Source: Pseudomonadota bacterium
GTDB taxonomy: Bacteria; Pseudomonadota; Gammaproteobacteria; Burkholderiales; Rhodocyclaceae
Length of the DNA stretch: 64,000 bases
Direction of reading: 5' to 3'
Assembly: GCA_018241665.1 (NCBI GenBank)
Contig: JAFEDK010000007.1
Location: 124,001-188,000 of the forward strand
Made by a program: the position numbers and the translations under genes. Every line of letters starts with the position of its first letter. Within the stretch, counting starts at the first letter, position 1. Under the pieces are notes generated by a model. That model saw only the letters and a program-made list of their open reading frames with translations, searched no databases and had not been told where the DNA came from. This document shows, piece after piece, positions 36,948 through 45,492 of this stretch.

Positions 36948-37647
36948 GCTTGCCAACGGGGGGGGGCTGGGCGGCGGGGGACGCCGCCGAGGGGGGCTCG
37001 AGGCCGTTATCGGGCCGTGGCCCGCCACCCGGCCATGGGAGTGCGAGCGCCAGGGGGGCGGCCAGTTGTGGCCCGCGGCGTTTCAGGATGTGGATCCCGA
37101 TGCCGCCCCGGCAGGGGCGGAGCGCCAGCCGCAGCACAGCCGGTGAGGGCTGGCGGGCGGCACTTTCGGGACGGAGCAGGATCAGTGGCGTGCCGCTTTC
37201 CTCGGCGGCCAGTTGCAGGCGGCGCAGGGCGCCCATGTCGGCGTCGGCCAGCCACAGCAGGACCACCTCGCAGCTGCGGGAGTCGAGGGCCTGGCGGGCT
37301 GCCCAGCGGGCATGGGCCGGGCTCTCGGCCTGGACGATGAGCAGGCGTTCGAGGGGCACGCCGGCCGCCGCCAGGGCCGGCGCATAGGGCAGGCCGGGTG
37401 GGGCGATGCAGATCGCCCAGCGTCCGGCCGGCACGTTGGCGAGAAGGGGCAGCAGCAGCCCCAGTTCGCCGACGCCATTGCGGGGCAGCAGCAGTTCGCT
37501 CAGCGCGGCGAGGGGCCATCCTCCCCCGGGCAGGACCGCGTCCAGGGCCGCATGGCCGGTCGGTCGCCCCGGCAGGGCTGGCGTGGCCAGCCGGTCGCCG
37601 CGCCAGACCAGGTGCTCCAGAGACTGTGCGGATGTGGCGGCGGCCAT
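36883..37647 (-). CDS. imuA: SOS mutasome protein ImuA
   Basis: 254 aa, RecA/SulA-like in fold: GGGWPLAALSELLLPRNGVGELGLLLPLL (residues about 41-69), then PAGRWAICIAPPGLPYAPALAAAGV. The Walker-type loop is degenerate, as in other ImuA. The C-terminus (after about residue 205) is proline/alanine-rich and lies in the overlap with imuB. 25 bp after lexA, so it is co-transcribed from the SOS promoter. Confidence 0.88.
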   Translation of the reverse strand: MAAATSAQSLEHLVWRGDRLATPALPGRPTGHAALDAVLPGGGWPLAALSELLLPRNGVGELGLLLPLLANVPAGRWAICIAPPGLPYAPALAAAGVPLERLLIVQAESPAHARWAARQALDSRSCEVVLLWLADADMGALRRLQLAAEESGTPLILLRPESAARQPSPAVLRLALRPCRGGIGIHILKRRGPQLAAPLALALPWPGGGPRPDNGLEPPSAASPAAQPPPVGKHALVRPLPARSAPPGLHAGAQ

Positions 37648-37672
37648 GGGGCGGCTCGAGCTGGCTGTGGGG

Positions 37673-38275
37673 TCAGAAGCTGTCGTTGCGGATCAGGCCG
37701 ACGGCAAGGCCTTCGATTTCCAGCTGGTCGTTGCGGGTGTCCACGACGATGGGCTCGAAGTCCGGGTTGGCCGGCAGCAGCTCGACGATGGGGCCCTTGC
37801 GGGCGAGGCGCTTGACCGTGACTTCGTCCGCCACGCGGGCGACGACGATCTGGCCGTCGCGGACCTCGGTGGTGCGATGGACGGCCAGCAGGTCGCCATC
37901 GAGGATGCCGGCATCGCGCATGCTGAGGCCACGCACCATCAGCAGGTAATCGGCGCGCGGCGAGAACAGGCTCGGATCCACCTGGTAGCGGCCCTGCACA
38001 TGCTCGGCGGCGAGGATGGGGCTGCCGGCGGCGACCCGCCCGATCAGCGGCAGGCCGAGGGCCTCCTTCAGGCGGATGCCGCGGGCGCGGCCTTCTTCCA
38101 GGGAGATGACGCCCTTGGCGGCGAGGGCGCGCAGATGGGTTTCCGCCGCATTGGGCGAACGGAAGCCGAAGGCGCTGCAGATCTCGGCCCGGGTCGGCGG
38201 ACGCCCTTCCTGTTCCACGGTGTCGCGGATCAGCTGGAGGATTTCCTGTTGGCGGGCGGTGAGATTGTCGGACAT
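37673..38275 (-). CDS. lexA: LexA repressor
   Basis: 200 aa. Winged HTH ([30 protein letters not shown]), Ala-Gly self-cleavage site in [13 protein letters not shown], nucleophile serine in VRGLSMRD and the lysine in DEVTVKRL. Represses SOS genes until RecA-stimulated autocleavage. ATG 38275 lies 20 bp inside an SOS box. First gene of lexA-imuA-imuB. Confidence 0.95.
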   Translation of the reverse strand: MSDNLTARQQEILQLIRDTVEQEGRPPTRAEICSAFGFRSPNAAETHLRALAAKGVISLEEGRARGIRLKEALGLPLIGRVAAGSPILAAEHVQGRYQVDPSLFSPRADYLLMVRGLSMRDAGILDGDLLAVHRTTEVRDGQIVVARVADEVTVKRLARKGPIVELLPANPDFEPIVVDTRNDQLEIEGLAVGLIRNDSF

Positions 38276-38295
38276 GGAGGGCTCCTGTGAGTCTT

Positions 38296-38311
38296 GTGTA
38301 ATTTTATACAG
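38296..38311 (-). promoter_or_regulatory. SOS box (LexA operator)
   Basis: The minus strand reads CTGTATAAAATTACAC, one mismatch from CTGT-N8-ACAG, with the AT-rich core expected. Located 20 bp upstream of the lexA ATG, so it autoregulates lexA and controls imuAB. It may also influence the divergent peroxiredoxin. Confidence 0.8.
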
Positions 38312-38584
38312 GTTGCGGCGAATGGCAAGCCGCGCGTGCCTTTGCCGGCCGGTGCCGGCCCCGGGAAGCGTGACAAACTGCAGGCCGCGACCATAAAGGC
38401 CTTGAGCCTCGGCGGGCGGTGGACTATCCATTCAAGAGCATGCCTTCTCCTGACCGATGCAGGTGTGGCAAGCTGGCATCCGGAACAGCAGCCGACATAT
38501 TTCGCAGACAAGACAGGCCACACGGATAGATTTCACCCCAACCCCACGGGCTCCCTAGAGCCCTCATTCGCCCCCGGAGGAGAG

Positions 38585-39178
38585 ATGCCCATGTTCGTCA
38601 GCCCGCAAGAAGCTTCGGGTAGAGTTCTCAGCGCTGCTCGGTTAGAATCCTCCGACTCGCCGGCGACGCCTTGCGAAGGCTCGTCCGCTCCGCTCTTTTC
38701 CCTGCCCGATGCCGACATGGAAATGTTCGATCTGGCCTCGGTGCTGGGGTCCAAGCATGTGGTCCTGTACTTCTATCCCCGTGACAACACCCCCGGCTGC
38801 ACGCGCCAGGCCATTGATTTCAGCGACCATGACGCCGACTTCGAGCAGCAGAACTGCATGGTGATCGGCGTGAGTCCCGATGACTGCCTGACCCATGCCG
38901 ATTTCCGCGATCAGCATGGCCTGTCGGTGGAATTGCTGTCCGACGAGGATGGCGAGGTATGCCGCCTGTACGGCGTGTGGTTGTCGGGTGTGGTCGATGG
39001 GGTCGCCAAGCGCAGCGTGCGTCGCTCGACCTTCATCATCTCCAGCGACGGGGTGGTGCAGCATGTGCTGCACGATGTGAATCCGCGCGGCCATGCCGCC
39101 GAAGTCTTCCAGCTGATAAAGCAACTCAACTCAAGGAATGTAAATGGAAATCGCCAAGAACACGGTCGTCACGCTTGA
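38585..39178 (+). CDS. bcp: Thioredoxin-dependent peroxiredoxin Bcp
   Basis: 197 aa. Peroxidatic cysteine in YFYPRDNTPGCTRQA (about residue 70) and a second cysteine in QQNCMVIGVSPDDC. Reduces peroxides and organic hydroperoxides with thioredoxin. The start is ATG 38585 or 38591 behind GGAGGAG; about 40 residues precede the usual Bcp domain, longer than the family norm, so an internal start is possible. The 3' end overlaps slyD by 35 bases in another frame. Confidence 0.9.
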   Translation: MPMFVSPQEASGRVLSAARLESSDSPATPCEGSSAPLFSLPDADMEMFDLASVLGSKHVVLYFYPRDNTPGCTRQAIDFSDHDADFEQQNCMVIGVSPDDCLTHADFRDQHGLSVELLSDEDGEVCRLYGVWLSGVVDGVAKRSVRRSTFIISSDGVVQHVLHDVNPRGHAAEVFQLIKQLNSRNVNGNRQEHGRHA

Positions 39179-39623
39179 CTACAAGGTTACCGACCCGGAT
39201 GGCAACGTGATCGACGACGGCCAGCACCCGCTGGTGTACATACACGGCGGTTACGACGGCATCTTCACCGTGATCGAGGAAGCCCTGCACGGCAAGAACA
39301 GCGGTGACAGCCTGAAGGTCAAGCTGCAGCCGGAAGATGCTTTTGGCGAGTACGACGAGGAGCTGGTGCTGGTGGAAGACGCCACCCTGTTCCCCGACAA
39401 CATCGAAGTCGGCATGTCCTTCGAGCGCGTGGGCGAGGATGGCGAGGACGAAATGGTCTACCGCATCACCGACATCGCCGACGGCAAGGTCGTGGTCGAT
39501 GGCAACCATCCCCTCGCCGGTACCGCGCTGGTCTTCGACATCACCGTCAAGAGCGTGCGTGCCGCCAGTGCCGAGGAAATCGGCCACGGCCATGTGCACG
39601 GTGAAGGCGGTCATCACCACTGA
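39144..39623 (+). CDS. slyD: FKBP-type peptidyl-prolyl isomerase SlyD
   Basis: 159 aa. FKBP domain with inserted flap (MEIAKNTVVTLDYKVTDPDGNVIDD...LEDAFGEYDEELV-type region) and a histidine-rich tail (GHGHVHGEGGHHH) for nickel binding. Prolyl isomerase/chaperone, also a metal store for hydrogenase or urease assembly. Its first codons overlap the end of bcp. Confidence 0.92.
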   Translation: MEIAKNTVVTLDYKVTDPDGNVIDDGQHPLVYIHGGYDGIFTVIEEALHGKNSGDSLKVKLQPEDAFGEYDEELVLVEDATLFPDNIEVGMSFERVGEDGEDEMVYRITDIADGKVVVDGNHPLAGTALVFDITVKSVRAASAEEIGHGHVHGEGGHHH

Positions 39624-39679
39624 TGCCAGGTGGTCGGCGCTCCGGCTTCGTCCGGCGTCGGCCAACCCGAATTCGCAGA

Positions 39680-39707
39680 ACGGATCGCCTTGCGGTCCGT
39701 TTTTTTT
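39680..39707 (+). terminator. Terminator after slyD
   Basis: Eight-pair stem ACGGATCG/CGGTCCGT (one G-U) with a 5-base loop, followed by eight T. The T-run ends three bases before the ATG of the next gene. Confidence 0.8.
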
Positions 39708-39710
39708 GGA

Positions 39711-41732
39711 ATGAATAGATTGGACTCGGACAATCAGGCGCTGTTGCAGGTGAGTGAGCTGCAGGTGGAGCTGGGCGCTGCGGGCCGGCGCGTGCATCCT
39801 GTGGATGGCATCAGTTTCGCCGTTCCTGCCGGGCAGACGCTTGCGCTGGTGGGCGAATCCGGCTGCGGCAAATCGATGACCGCGCTGGCCTGCATGCGCC
39901 TGCTGCCGGCCAGCGGCCGGATCTCGGGCGGCAGCGTCAGGCTGGGCGGAGAGGCCCTGCAGAGCTTGCCCGAGCTGCGCATGCGCGACATCCGCGGCAG
40001 CCGGCTGGCGATGATTTTCCAGGAGCCGGCGACCAGCCTCAATCCTGTGATGACGGTTGGCGACCAGATCGGCGAGGTGCTGGTCCGCCACCGGGGCATC
40101 CACGGCAAGCCCGCCTGGGACGAGGCGGAGCGCCTGCTCGACGCGGTCGGCATTCCCGACGCGCGGCGGCGCCTCGCGGACTATCCTTTCCAGCTGTCTG
40201 GCGGCATGAAGCAGCGGGTCATGATCGCCATTGCGCTGGCCGGCGACCCGCAGCTACTGATCGCCGACGAACCCACCACGGCGCTGGACGTGACGATCCA
40301 GGCCCAGGTGCTGGACCTGCTCGCCGACCTGCAGGCCCGGCGCGGCATGGGCATGCTGCTGATCACCCACGATCTGGGGGTGGTGGCGCGCATGGCCCAC
40401 CGGGTTGGCGTGATGTACGCCGGCGAGCTGGTCGAGACCGGCGAGCGGGAAGACTTCTTCCGTGCACCGCTGCATCCCTATTCCCGCAAGCTCTTTGCGG
40501 CGCTGCCTACCGAGGCCCAGCGGGGCCGTGTACTGGAGACCATCGAAGGCCAGGTGCCCCGCCTCGGGGCCCATCGGCAGGGCTGCCGCTTTGCCGATCG
40601 CTGCCCGCAGGCGCAGGGCTTGTGCCGCCAGATGGCGTCGGCCATGCATGTCGTCGGTCGCCAGGCCGTGCGTTGCCATCTGTACGACCCGGCCGCGCCG
40701 ATAGGCTGGCTGAAGGAGGCGTCGACCGCTGACGAGGCGGTCTCCGGCGGCGTCGCCAGCGGCGCCGCGCTGGAGGTGGAGGGCTTGCAGGTCCATTTCC
40801 CGGTTCGCAAGGGCCTGTTCCGTCGGGTCGTCGGCCATGTGAAGGCGGTGGATGGCGTGTCGCTGACCGTGCCGGCAGGCCAGACCCTGGCGCTTGTCGG
40901 CGAATCCGGTTGCGGCAAGACCACTGCCGGCAAGGCCCTGCTCAGCCTGCTGCCGGCCACCGGCGGCAAGGCGCACTACGGCAGCCGCGAACTGCTCGGT
41001 CTCAGCCCACGGGAATGGCAGCCGCTGCGGCGGGATCTGCAGATGATCTTCCAGGACCCGTTCAGCTCCCTCAACCCGCGCATGCGGGTCGGCGAGATCC
41101 TGGAGGAGGGGATGGCGGCGCTCAAGGTCGAGAAGAGCGCCGAGGCGCGTGCGCTCAAGGTCGAGGCCTTGCTCAAGCGGGTCGGGCTGGATCCGGCGAT
41201 GCGCCATCGATTCCCCCATGAATTCTCGGGTGGCCAGCGCCAGCGCATAGCCATCGCCCGCGCGCTGGCCGTATCGCCGAAGCTGATCGTCTGCGACGAG
41301 CCGACCAGTGCCCTCGACGTGTCGGTGCAGGCACAGATCCTCAATCTGCTGCGGGAGCTGCAGGCGGAATATGGCCTGTCCTACCTGTTCATCACCCATA
41401 ACCTGGCGGTGGTGGATTACCTGGCCCACCATGTGGCGGTGATGTACCTCGGGCGGATCGTGGAGCAGGGCAGCGTGGAGGAGGTGCTGAGAGCACCCAG
41501 CCACCCCTACACGCGCATGCTGCTGGCGGCGGTGCCGCGGGTGGATGGGCGCGAAGCGGATGTCCCCGCCGGAAATGGCGCGAATCACGGCGATCTGCCG
41601 TCGCCCTTGGCGCCCCCGGCCGGCTGCCATTTCCACCCCCGCTGCAGCCAGGCCATGGACGTGTGCCGGCAGGCCTATCCGGAAGAAACCCGGCTGTCGG
41701 CGAGCCGGGTCGTGCGCTGCCATTTGTATTGA
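39711..41732 (+). CDS. Fused dipeptide/oligopeptide-type ABC ATPase (YejF-like)
   Basis: 673 aa with two ABC domains: GESGCGKSM / LSGGMKQR / [10 protein letters not shown] and GESGCGKTT / FSGGQRQR / [10 protein letters not shown], each followed by the oligopeptide-transport C-terminal zinc-like motif ([28 protein letters not shown]). Energises import of peptides, nickel or microcin-like substrates. No permease or binding-protein genes are adjacent. ATG 39711 has only a weak GGA upstream because it follows a terminator directly. Confidence 0.85.
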   Translation: MNRLDSDNQALLQVSELQVELGAAGRRVHPVDGISFAVPAGQTLALVGESGCGKSMTALACMRLLPASGRISGGSVRLGGEALQSLPELRMRDIRGSRLAMIFQEPATSLNPVMTVGDQIGEVLVRHRGIHGKPAWDEAERLLDAVGIPDARRRLADYPFQLSGGMKQRVMIAIALAGDPQLLIADEPTTALDVTIQAQVLDLLADLQARRGMGMLLITHDLGVVARMAHRVGVMYAGELVETGEREDFFRAPLHPYSRKLFAALPTEAQRGRVLETIEGQVPRLGAHRQGCRFADRCPQAQGLCRQMASAMHVVGRQAVRCHLYDPAAPIGWLKEASTADEAVSGGVASGAALEVEGLQVHFPVRKGLFRRVVGHVKAVDGVSLTVPAGQTLALVGESGCGKTTAGKALLSLLPATGGKAHYGSRELLGLSPREWQPLRRDLQMIFQDPFSSLNPRMRVGEILEEGMAALKVEKSAEARALKVEALLKRVGLDPAMRHRFPHEFSGGQRQRIAIARALAVSPKLIVCDEPTSALDVSVQAQILNLLRELQAEYGLSYLFITHNLAVVDYLAHHVAVMYLGRIVEQGSVEEVLRAPSHPYTRMLLAAVPRVDGREADVPAGNGANHGDLPSPLAPPAGCHFHPRCSQAMDVCRQAYPEETRLSASRVVRCHLY

Positions 41733-42265
41733 GTGAGCAGGCGCCCGAGGGGGCGCACGCCTGTGGGGGAGCAAGTCCCACTCCCTGCCGAGCCGCTCCG
41801 CACGCACGATCTGCTCCGCCAGATACTCCCGGAAGCCGTCCCGCCCCTCCCAAAGCCCCTCGTGAGGAGCCCGGCGAATGTCCTGCCCTGGCCTCGAATC
41901 CCTCGCGGGTAGCTCCGGGGCAGGTCCCGACCATCCCGCCGATACTGCCGCACTTTCTGAAAGCACCTCGCGAGGCGCTCCGGGATAGAGACCGCCTGTC
42001 CGGGAGAAGGGTCCGAGCAGCCCGGCGACACACCCGTCCTGTCCCCCATGCCCAATCGAGGGCTTCTGAGACAGGACGGATGACCCCAGCGGGGGGCGCG
42101 AGTACCTCCGGGATGATCGCGAGCCCATGGAGCAGCGAGGCGGGTGAAAGCACGTATTGGTTTAATGAAACCCAGTTTTTCGCATCTACTTTCCTTGTGC
42201 TATGTTTATACAAATGTCTTGTATTTTTTGCAATGGCGGCTATAAATTTCTAATTGGAGGTAAAA
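41733..42265. other. Intergenic region with inverted repeat and no assigned gene
   Basis: About 530 bp. The high-GC left part is open in several minus-strand frames; one (about 41733-41990) reads protein-like (HEGLWEGRDGFREYLAEQIV) but has no start or RBS I can support. A 10-bp inverted repeat CCGTCCTGTC/GACAGGACGG sits at 42034-42043 and 42070-42079. After about 42140 the sequence becomes AT-rich, marking the start of an accessory patch. Confidence 0.4.
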
Positions 42266-42844
42266 ATGAGAATGTATTTTTATCTATACCTTTTTCTGTT
42301 AACGATCCTTTCTGGGTGTGCAGTTTTTACTCGTCCATTGGAGAAGCCCGTGCAGGAAGATAATCTTGGTCCGGAGCTTTTTGGGTCTCCAAGAGTTGGA
42401 TTGTTATCTCTTACGCCAGAGCGGAGAATTGTTCTAAGCAATTTTCAAAATAATCGATTTTGTGCAGAGGCGCCAACAGAGATTGGGATTGATATGAATA
42501 GCGCGCTAACACTCACAGGCATAGTCAATACGCTACAAAAAAGTTCAACTGAGATGGGGGCTGCACTCACGGCTTTCAGCAAGAATTCCGCATTAAACAA
42601 GAGATCTCAAGGTATTCAGTTGTACTTGTCTGCATCATATACATTTTGTCAAATTTATTTAAACGGCGCCATTTCTGATCAGGATTATGTGAATGCCCAG
42701 CTAAAAGTACTTCAGAGTGTAATTCCGATTATTAAAAGCGAGATTCCATATATTCATGGTCAAAATTTAGGTGCAGCAGAAAGTCGAGAGCATGAGTCCT
42801 CGGGTGCTGTGGATAAGGCGGATGAGCTTCTTAAGAAGCCATAA
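42266..42844 (+). CDS. Hypothetical lipoprotein in AT-rich patch
   Basis: 192 aa from ATG 42266 with a strong GGAGG five bases upstream. Signal peptide MRMYFYLYLFLLTILSGC with lipobox LSGC. The mature protein is helical with two further cysteines (NRFCAEAP, YTFCQIY). AT-rich codon use contrasts with flanking genes, so it is probably acquired. No family recognised. Confidence 0.65.
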   Translation: MRMYFYLYLFLLTILSGCAVFTRPLEKPVQEDNLGPELFGSPRVGLLSLTPERRIVLSNFQNNRFCAEAPTEIGIDMNSALTLTGIVNTLQKSSTEMGAALTAFSKNSALNKRSQGIQLYLSASYTFCQIYLNGAISDQDYVNAQLKVLQSVIPIIKSEIPYIHGQNLGAAESREHESSGAVDKADELLKKP

Positions 42845-43135
42845 TTGAGCCGCCCTGCTTTTCAGAACTGTTGAGCCTGCATGATATGGCGCCTCCCTAA
42901 ATTCCATTGCATTCATGGGTTTGCGATGCGGATACTCATGGTTCTGAGAGTTATGTAATTTTTCGTCTTTTACCGCGCCTATGGTAGGGTAAGGTACCGC
43001 TGCCCTTTTGCTCGCCGAGCACTCACTCCACCACGGCCCCGCCCAAGTATGGCGCTCGCGACGTCGACCCGATAGCTTGGTCCTGTATTGATCCAGTCAA
43101 TATCTGCACGGTGTTAACCTTTAGAGGAATACCAT

Positions 43136-44050
43136 ATGAGTACGGCGATGGAAGACGAAATAAAGCGTTGGACGGCCGGGCGCAAGAGCGCGTTGGTGAT
43201 GGAAGTCCTGCAGGGTAAGACGACGGTGGCGTAAGTTAATCGCTCCTACGATCTGCCGCCAGCCGGAATCGAAACCTGGATCGATGAAGCCAGGCGGGGT
43301 ATGAAGGACACGTTTCGCGCCAACCCGTTGAGCATTCGGGAGCTGTACGAAAGTAGATCAGGCAGTTGCAGGAAGTCTACGGGGAAGCGCAGCTGAAGAT
43401 GTGTGCCAGAAAAAATTGCAATCCTTGCTGGGCGAGGACGAGAAATGATCGAGACGATCTCCGTCAGGGACTGCAGGAAGAAGGTGTCGTCGTCTCGATC
43501 AGTCAGCTGTGTCGGTGGTTTGAAGTCCCCCGTCGGACGCTCTACTACCAGTCGGTGAAGGCCCTGCCGAAAGTGCCGCCCCACTTTGCCGAACCGATCA
43601 AGGCGATGATCGAGGACAACTCGTCCTTTGGTTGCCAGACTGTGACCCATCTGCTCGGTTTCAACAAGAACACCGTGCAGCGGGCGTCTCAGATCCGGGA
43701 TTGGCAGGTCAGGAAGCGCCCGGCGGGGGTTCCGGCAGCGGATCGAAGCACGGCGCGGGCTTCGCAGCCCAACGAGCGCTGGGTACGGATCTATTCCACG
43801 CGGGGCTGGCACGTCTCATGCGGTGGAAAGTTGCGTACCGTGAGGCAGCACTGGAGCAAGCCCCTGGTTGCTCGCTTCGGCTCGCCGGGACGTGTGTATT
43901 GGCCATTCTCGCTGGGCTCGGACAACGCCTTGGTTTCGTCAGCCGCAGCCACATAGTGCTGGTCAAAAGCCATGGCCTGAAGAAGTTCGTCACGTCCCAC
44001 AACATCCCAAGGCTCTGTTCGACAAGATTTCTCCTTGAGGTATGCTAATG
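43136..44050 (+). pseudogene. Decayed IS3-family transposase (orfA and orfB remnants)
   Basis: orfA begins MSTAMEDEIKRWTAGRKSAL, a common IS3-group OrfA start, but has an in-frame TAA after KTTVA (43232-43234). The frame then shifts near YES (about 43353), again after GEAQLKMCARK (about 43412), and at the orfB start (MIETI). orfB pieces remain readable: GLQEEGVVVSISQLCRWF, FGCQTVTHLLGFNKNTVQR, RPAGVPAADRS and VARFGSPGRV...GSDNALV. The DDE core is largely missing between about 43800 and 43830, so the element is dead. Confidence 0.8.
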
Positions 44051-44175
44051 GCCTCTACAGGGCGTCGCTTCACGTCATCTTTCTTCGTCTATGGCGACAA
44101 TATTGCGAGGGTTCTATATACGCCAAGAGCTGAGCGGAGATGCTTTCTTTGTTCGATATGTTCGAAAGGAAAAAA

Positions 44176-45036
44176 ATGGCCGACGGAATGTTTGATAAAC
44201 TCAATGTCATCGAAAAGGTAGTGGCGGTGGTCAGTGCTGCCGCGTTAGGGTTTACTACATTTTCCGCTAATAACATCGAGAACAAGGTAAGCGTCCAGAA
44301 GATGCAGCTGGACGAAGTTTCAAGAAGACAAGAGCTTGATTTGCAGGCCAGAAAAGAATCGCGCGATAGCGTGAGACAGGGGAACGAGTTAACGAAAACT
44401 ATTTTCGACGAATTTGTAAAGGCGATAACCGATCAAGCAACTCCAATTCCACAGCGTATCGACCGCCTTGAAGGAGTATTGGTGCTGACTTATGCCATCC
44501 CAGATCCGCGCCAGCAAGAAGGTATGGGGCGCGCGGTGATGAGCGCTATGGACCGAATTCGCTTGCCCGAAAGTAGTTTCGAAGGTCCCCGCCTTGCTGC
44601 TGCAAAATTTGACGCAGAGGAGCTCGTCACGCGGGCAAGAAACGAACAAAGAAAAGAGGATGCTCCAGCTCCTGCCGTCGAAGGCAAACAGGTTACTTGG
44701 AGTAATTATGACTTTGACGTTTTCTACTGCGATGGTATTGATAATAGCGAGAAGCTCAAGGCAGAAGCAGCGTCGGTCATAAACCTTAAGGCTCTAGACG
44801 CTAAGGCAAGCGGTCGTTGGCGCGTTCGCCCCTTGCCTATGGAGGTGAATGCTCGCCCGGGATACCGGGTAAGCGGAAACGAAATACGCTACTCCTCGAG
44901 TGATGAAAAGCCATTGGCAGATCTACTTCAAAAGAATATGACTGACAAAAAACTAAATATTCCTGGTGTGCAAGTAAGAGCGACGTCTCAGCAAACTCGT
45001 TGGTACATTAGTGTATTTCTCTGCTCCGCTGGATAG
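44176..45036 (+). CDS. Hypothetical protein with N-terminal membrane segment
   Basis: 286 aa from ATG 44176 (AAGGA seven bases upstream; upstream in-frame ATGs at 44140 and 44158 have poorer sites). Helix at residues about 10-30 (VIEKVVAVVSAAALGFTTFSA), then a charged coiled-coil-like stretch (KMQLDEVSRRQELDLQARKESRDSVRQ) and a C-terminal alpha/beta domain (WSNYDFDVFYCDGIDNSEKLKAEAASVI ... RWYISVFLC) resembling small peptidoglycan- or signal-binding folds. Function unknown; it follows a dead IS element. Confidence 0.6.
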   Translation: MADGMFDKLNVIEKVVAVVSAAALGFTTFSANNIENKVSVQKMQLDEVSRRQELDLQARKESRDSVRQGNELTKTIFDEFVKAITDQATPIPQRIDRLEGVLVLTYAIPDPRQQEGMGRAVMSAMDRIRLPESSFEGPRLAAAKFDAEELVTRARNEQRKEDAPAPAVEGKQVTWSNYDFDVFYCDGIDNSEKLKAEAASVINLKALDAKASGRWRVRPLPMEVNARPGYRVSGNEIRYSSSDEKPLADLLQKNMTDKKLNIPGVQVRATSQQTRWYISVFLCSAG

Positions 45037-45492
45037 CATTATCTAGCAGGTGGATGCAGAGTCCAGTGAACGAAATCCGGCCACCCGTCTATCCTGGCCG
45101 TATTTTCTAAACTCCAGACACAGCACCGATGCGCGACGAAGTCGATCCCTAGTCCTCGATGTTCCACTATTTCTCGGCCGGCTCCCGGACTTCAGCCGAT
45201 CTTTGTTCGCAGGCCTATGCTGCCTTACTGATATATTTCACCAATGCATAGGTTTTCTTTCATGCATTGCTCTGGAGCGGCATGAGGAAACCGGTGACAA
45301 ACCACGGTCTCTATCTTTGGAGCAGCAGGGGATGACGAGGGCTTCTTGTTATTCTGCCTTCTGGCACAGCCAGTCTTAATGGCAATGAACGCCATACTGC
45401 AGAACAAATTGTGATTTCGTTCTCGTTTGCGCATATCCACAGGCTAAATTTGAGGACAGGCTGGGGCGCCCTGGCAGGCGCCGGGCCTATCC
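45037..45492. other. Intergenic region without recognised features
   Basis: About 455 bp. I see no supported gene. A short GGCGCC-N6-GGCGCC inverted repeat near 45470 lies after the mltD stop on the minus strand but lacks a T-run. Confidence 0.4.

Noticed and set aside
41675-42055. Overlapping minus-strand frames in 41733-42140
   Set aside because: Three frames are open because of high GC; no start with an RBS and no recognised domain, so no gene is called.
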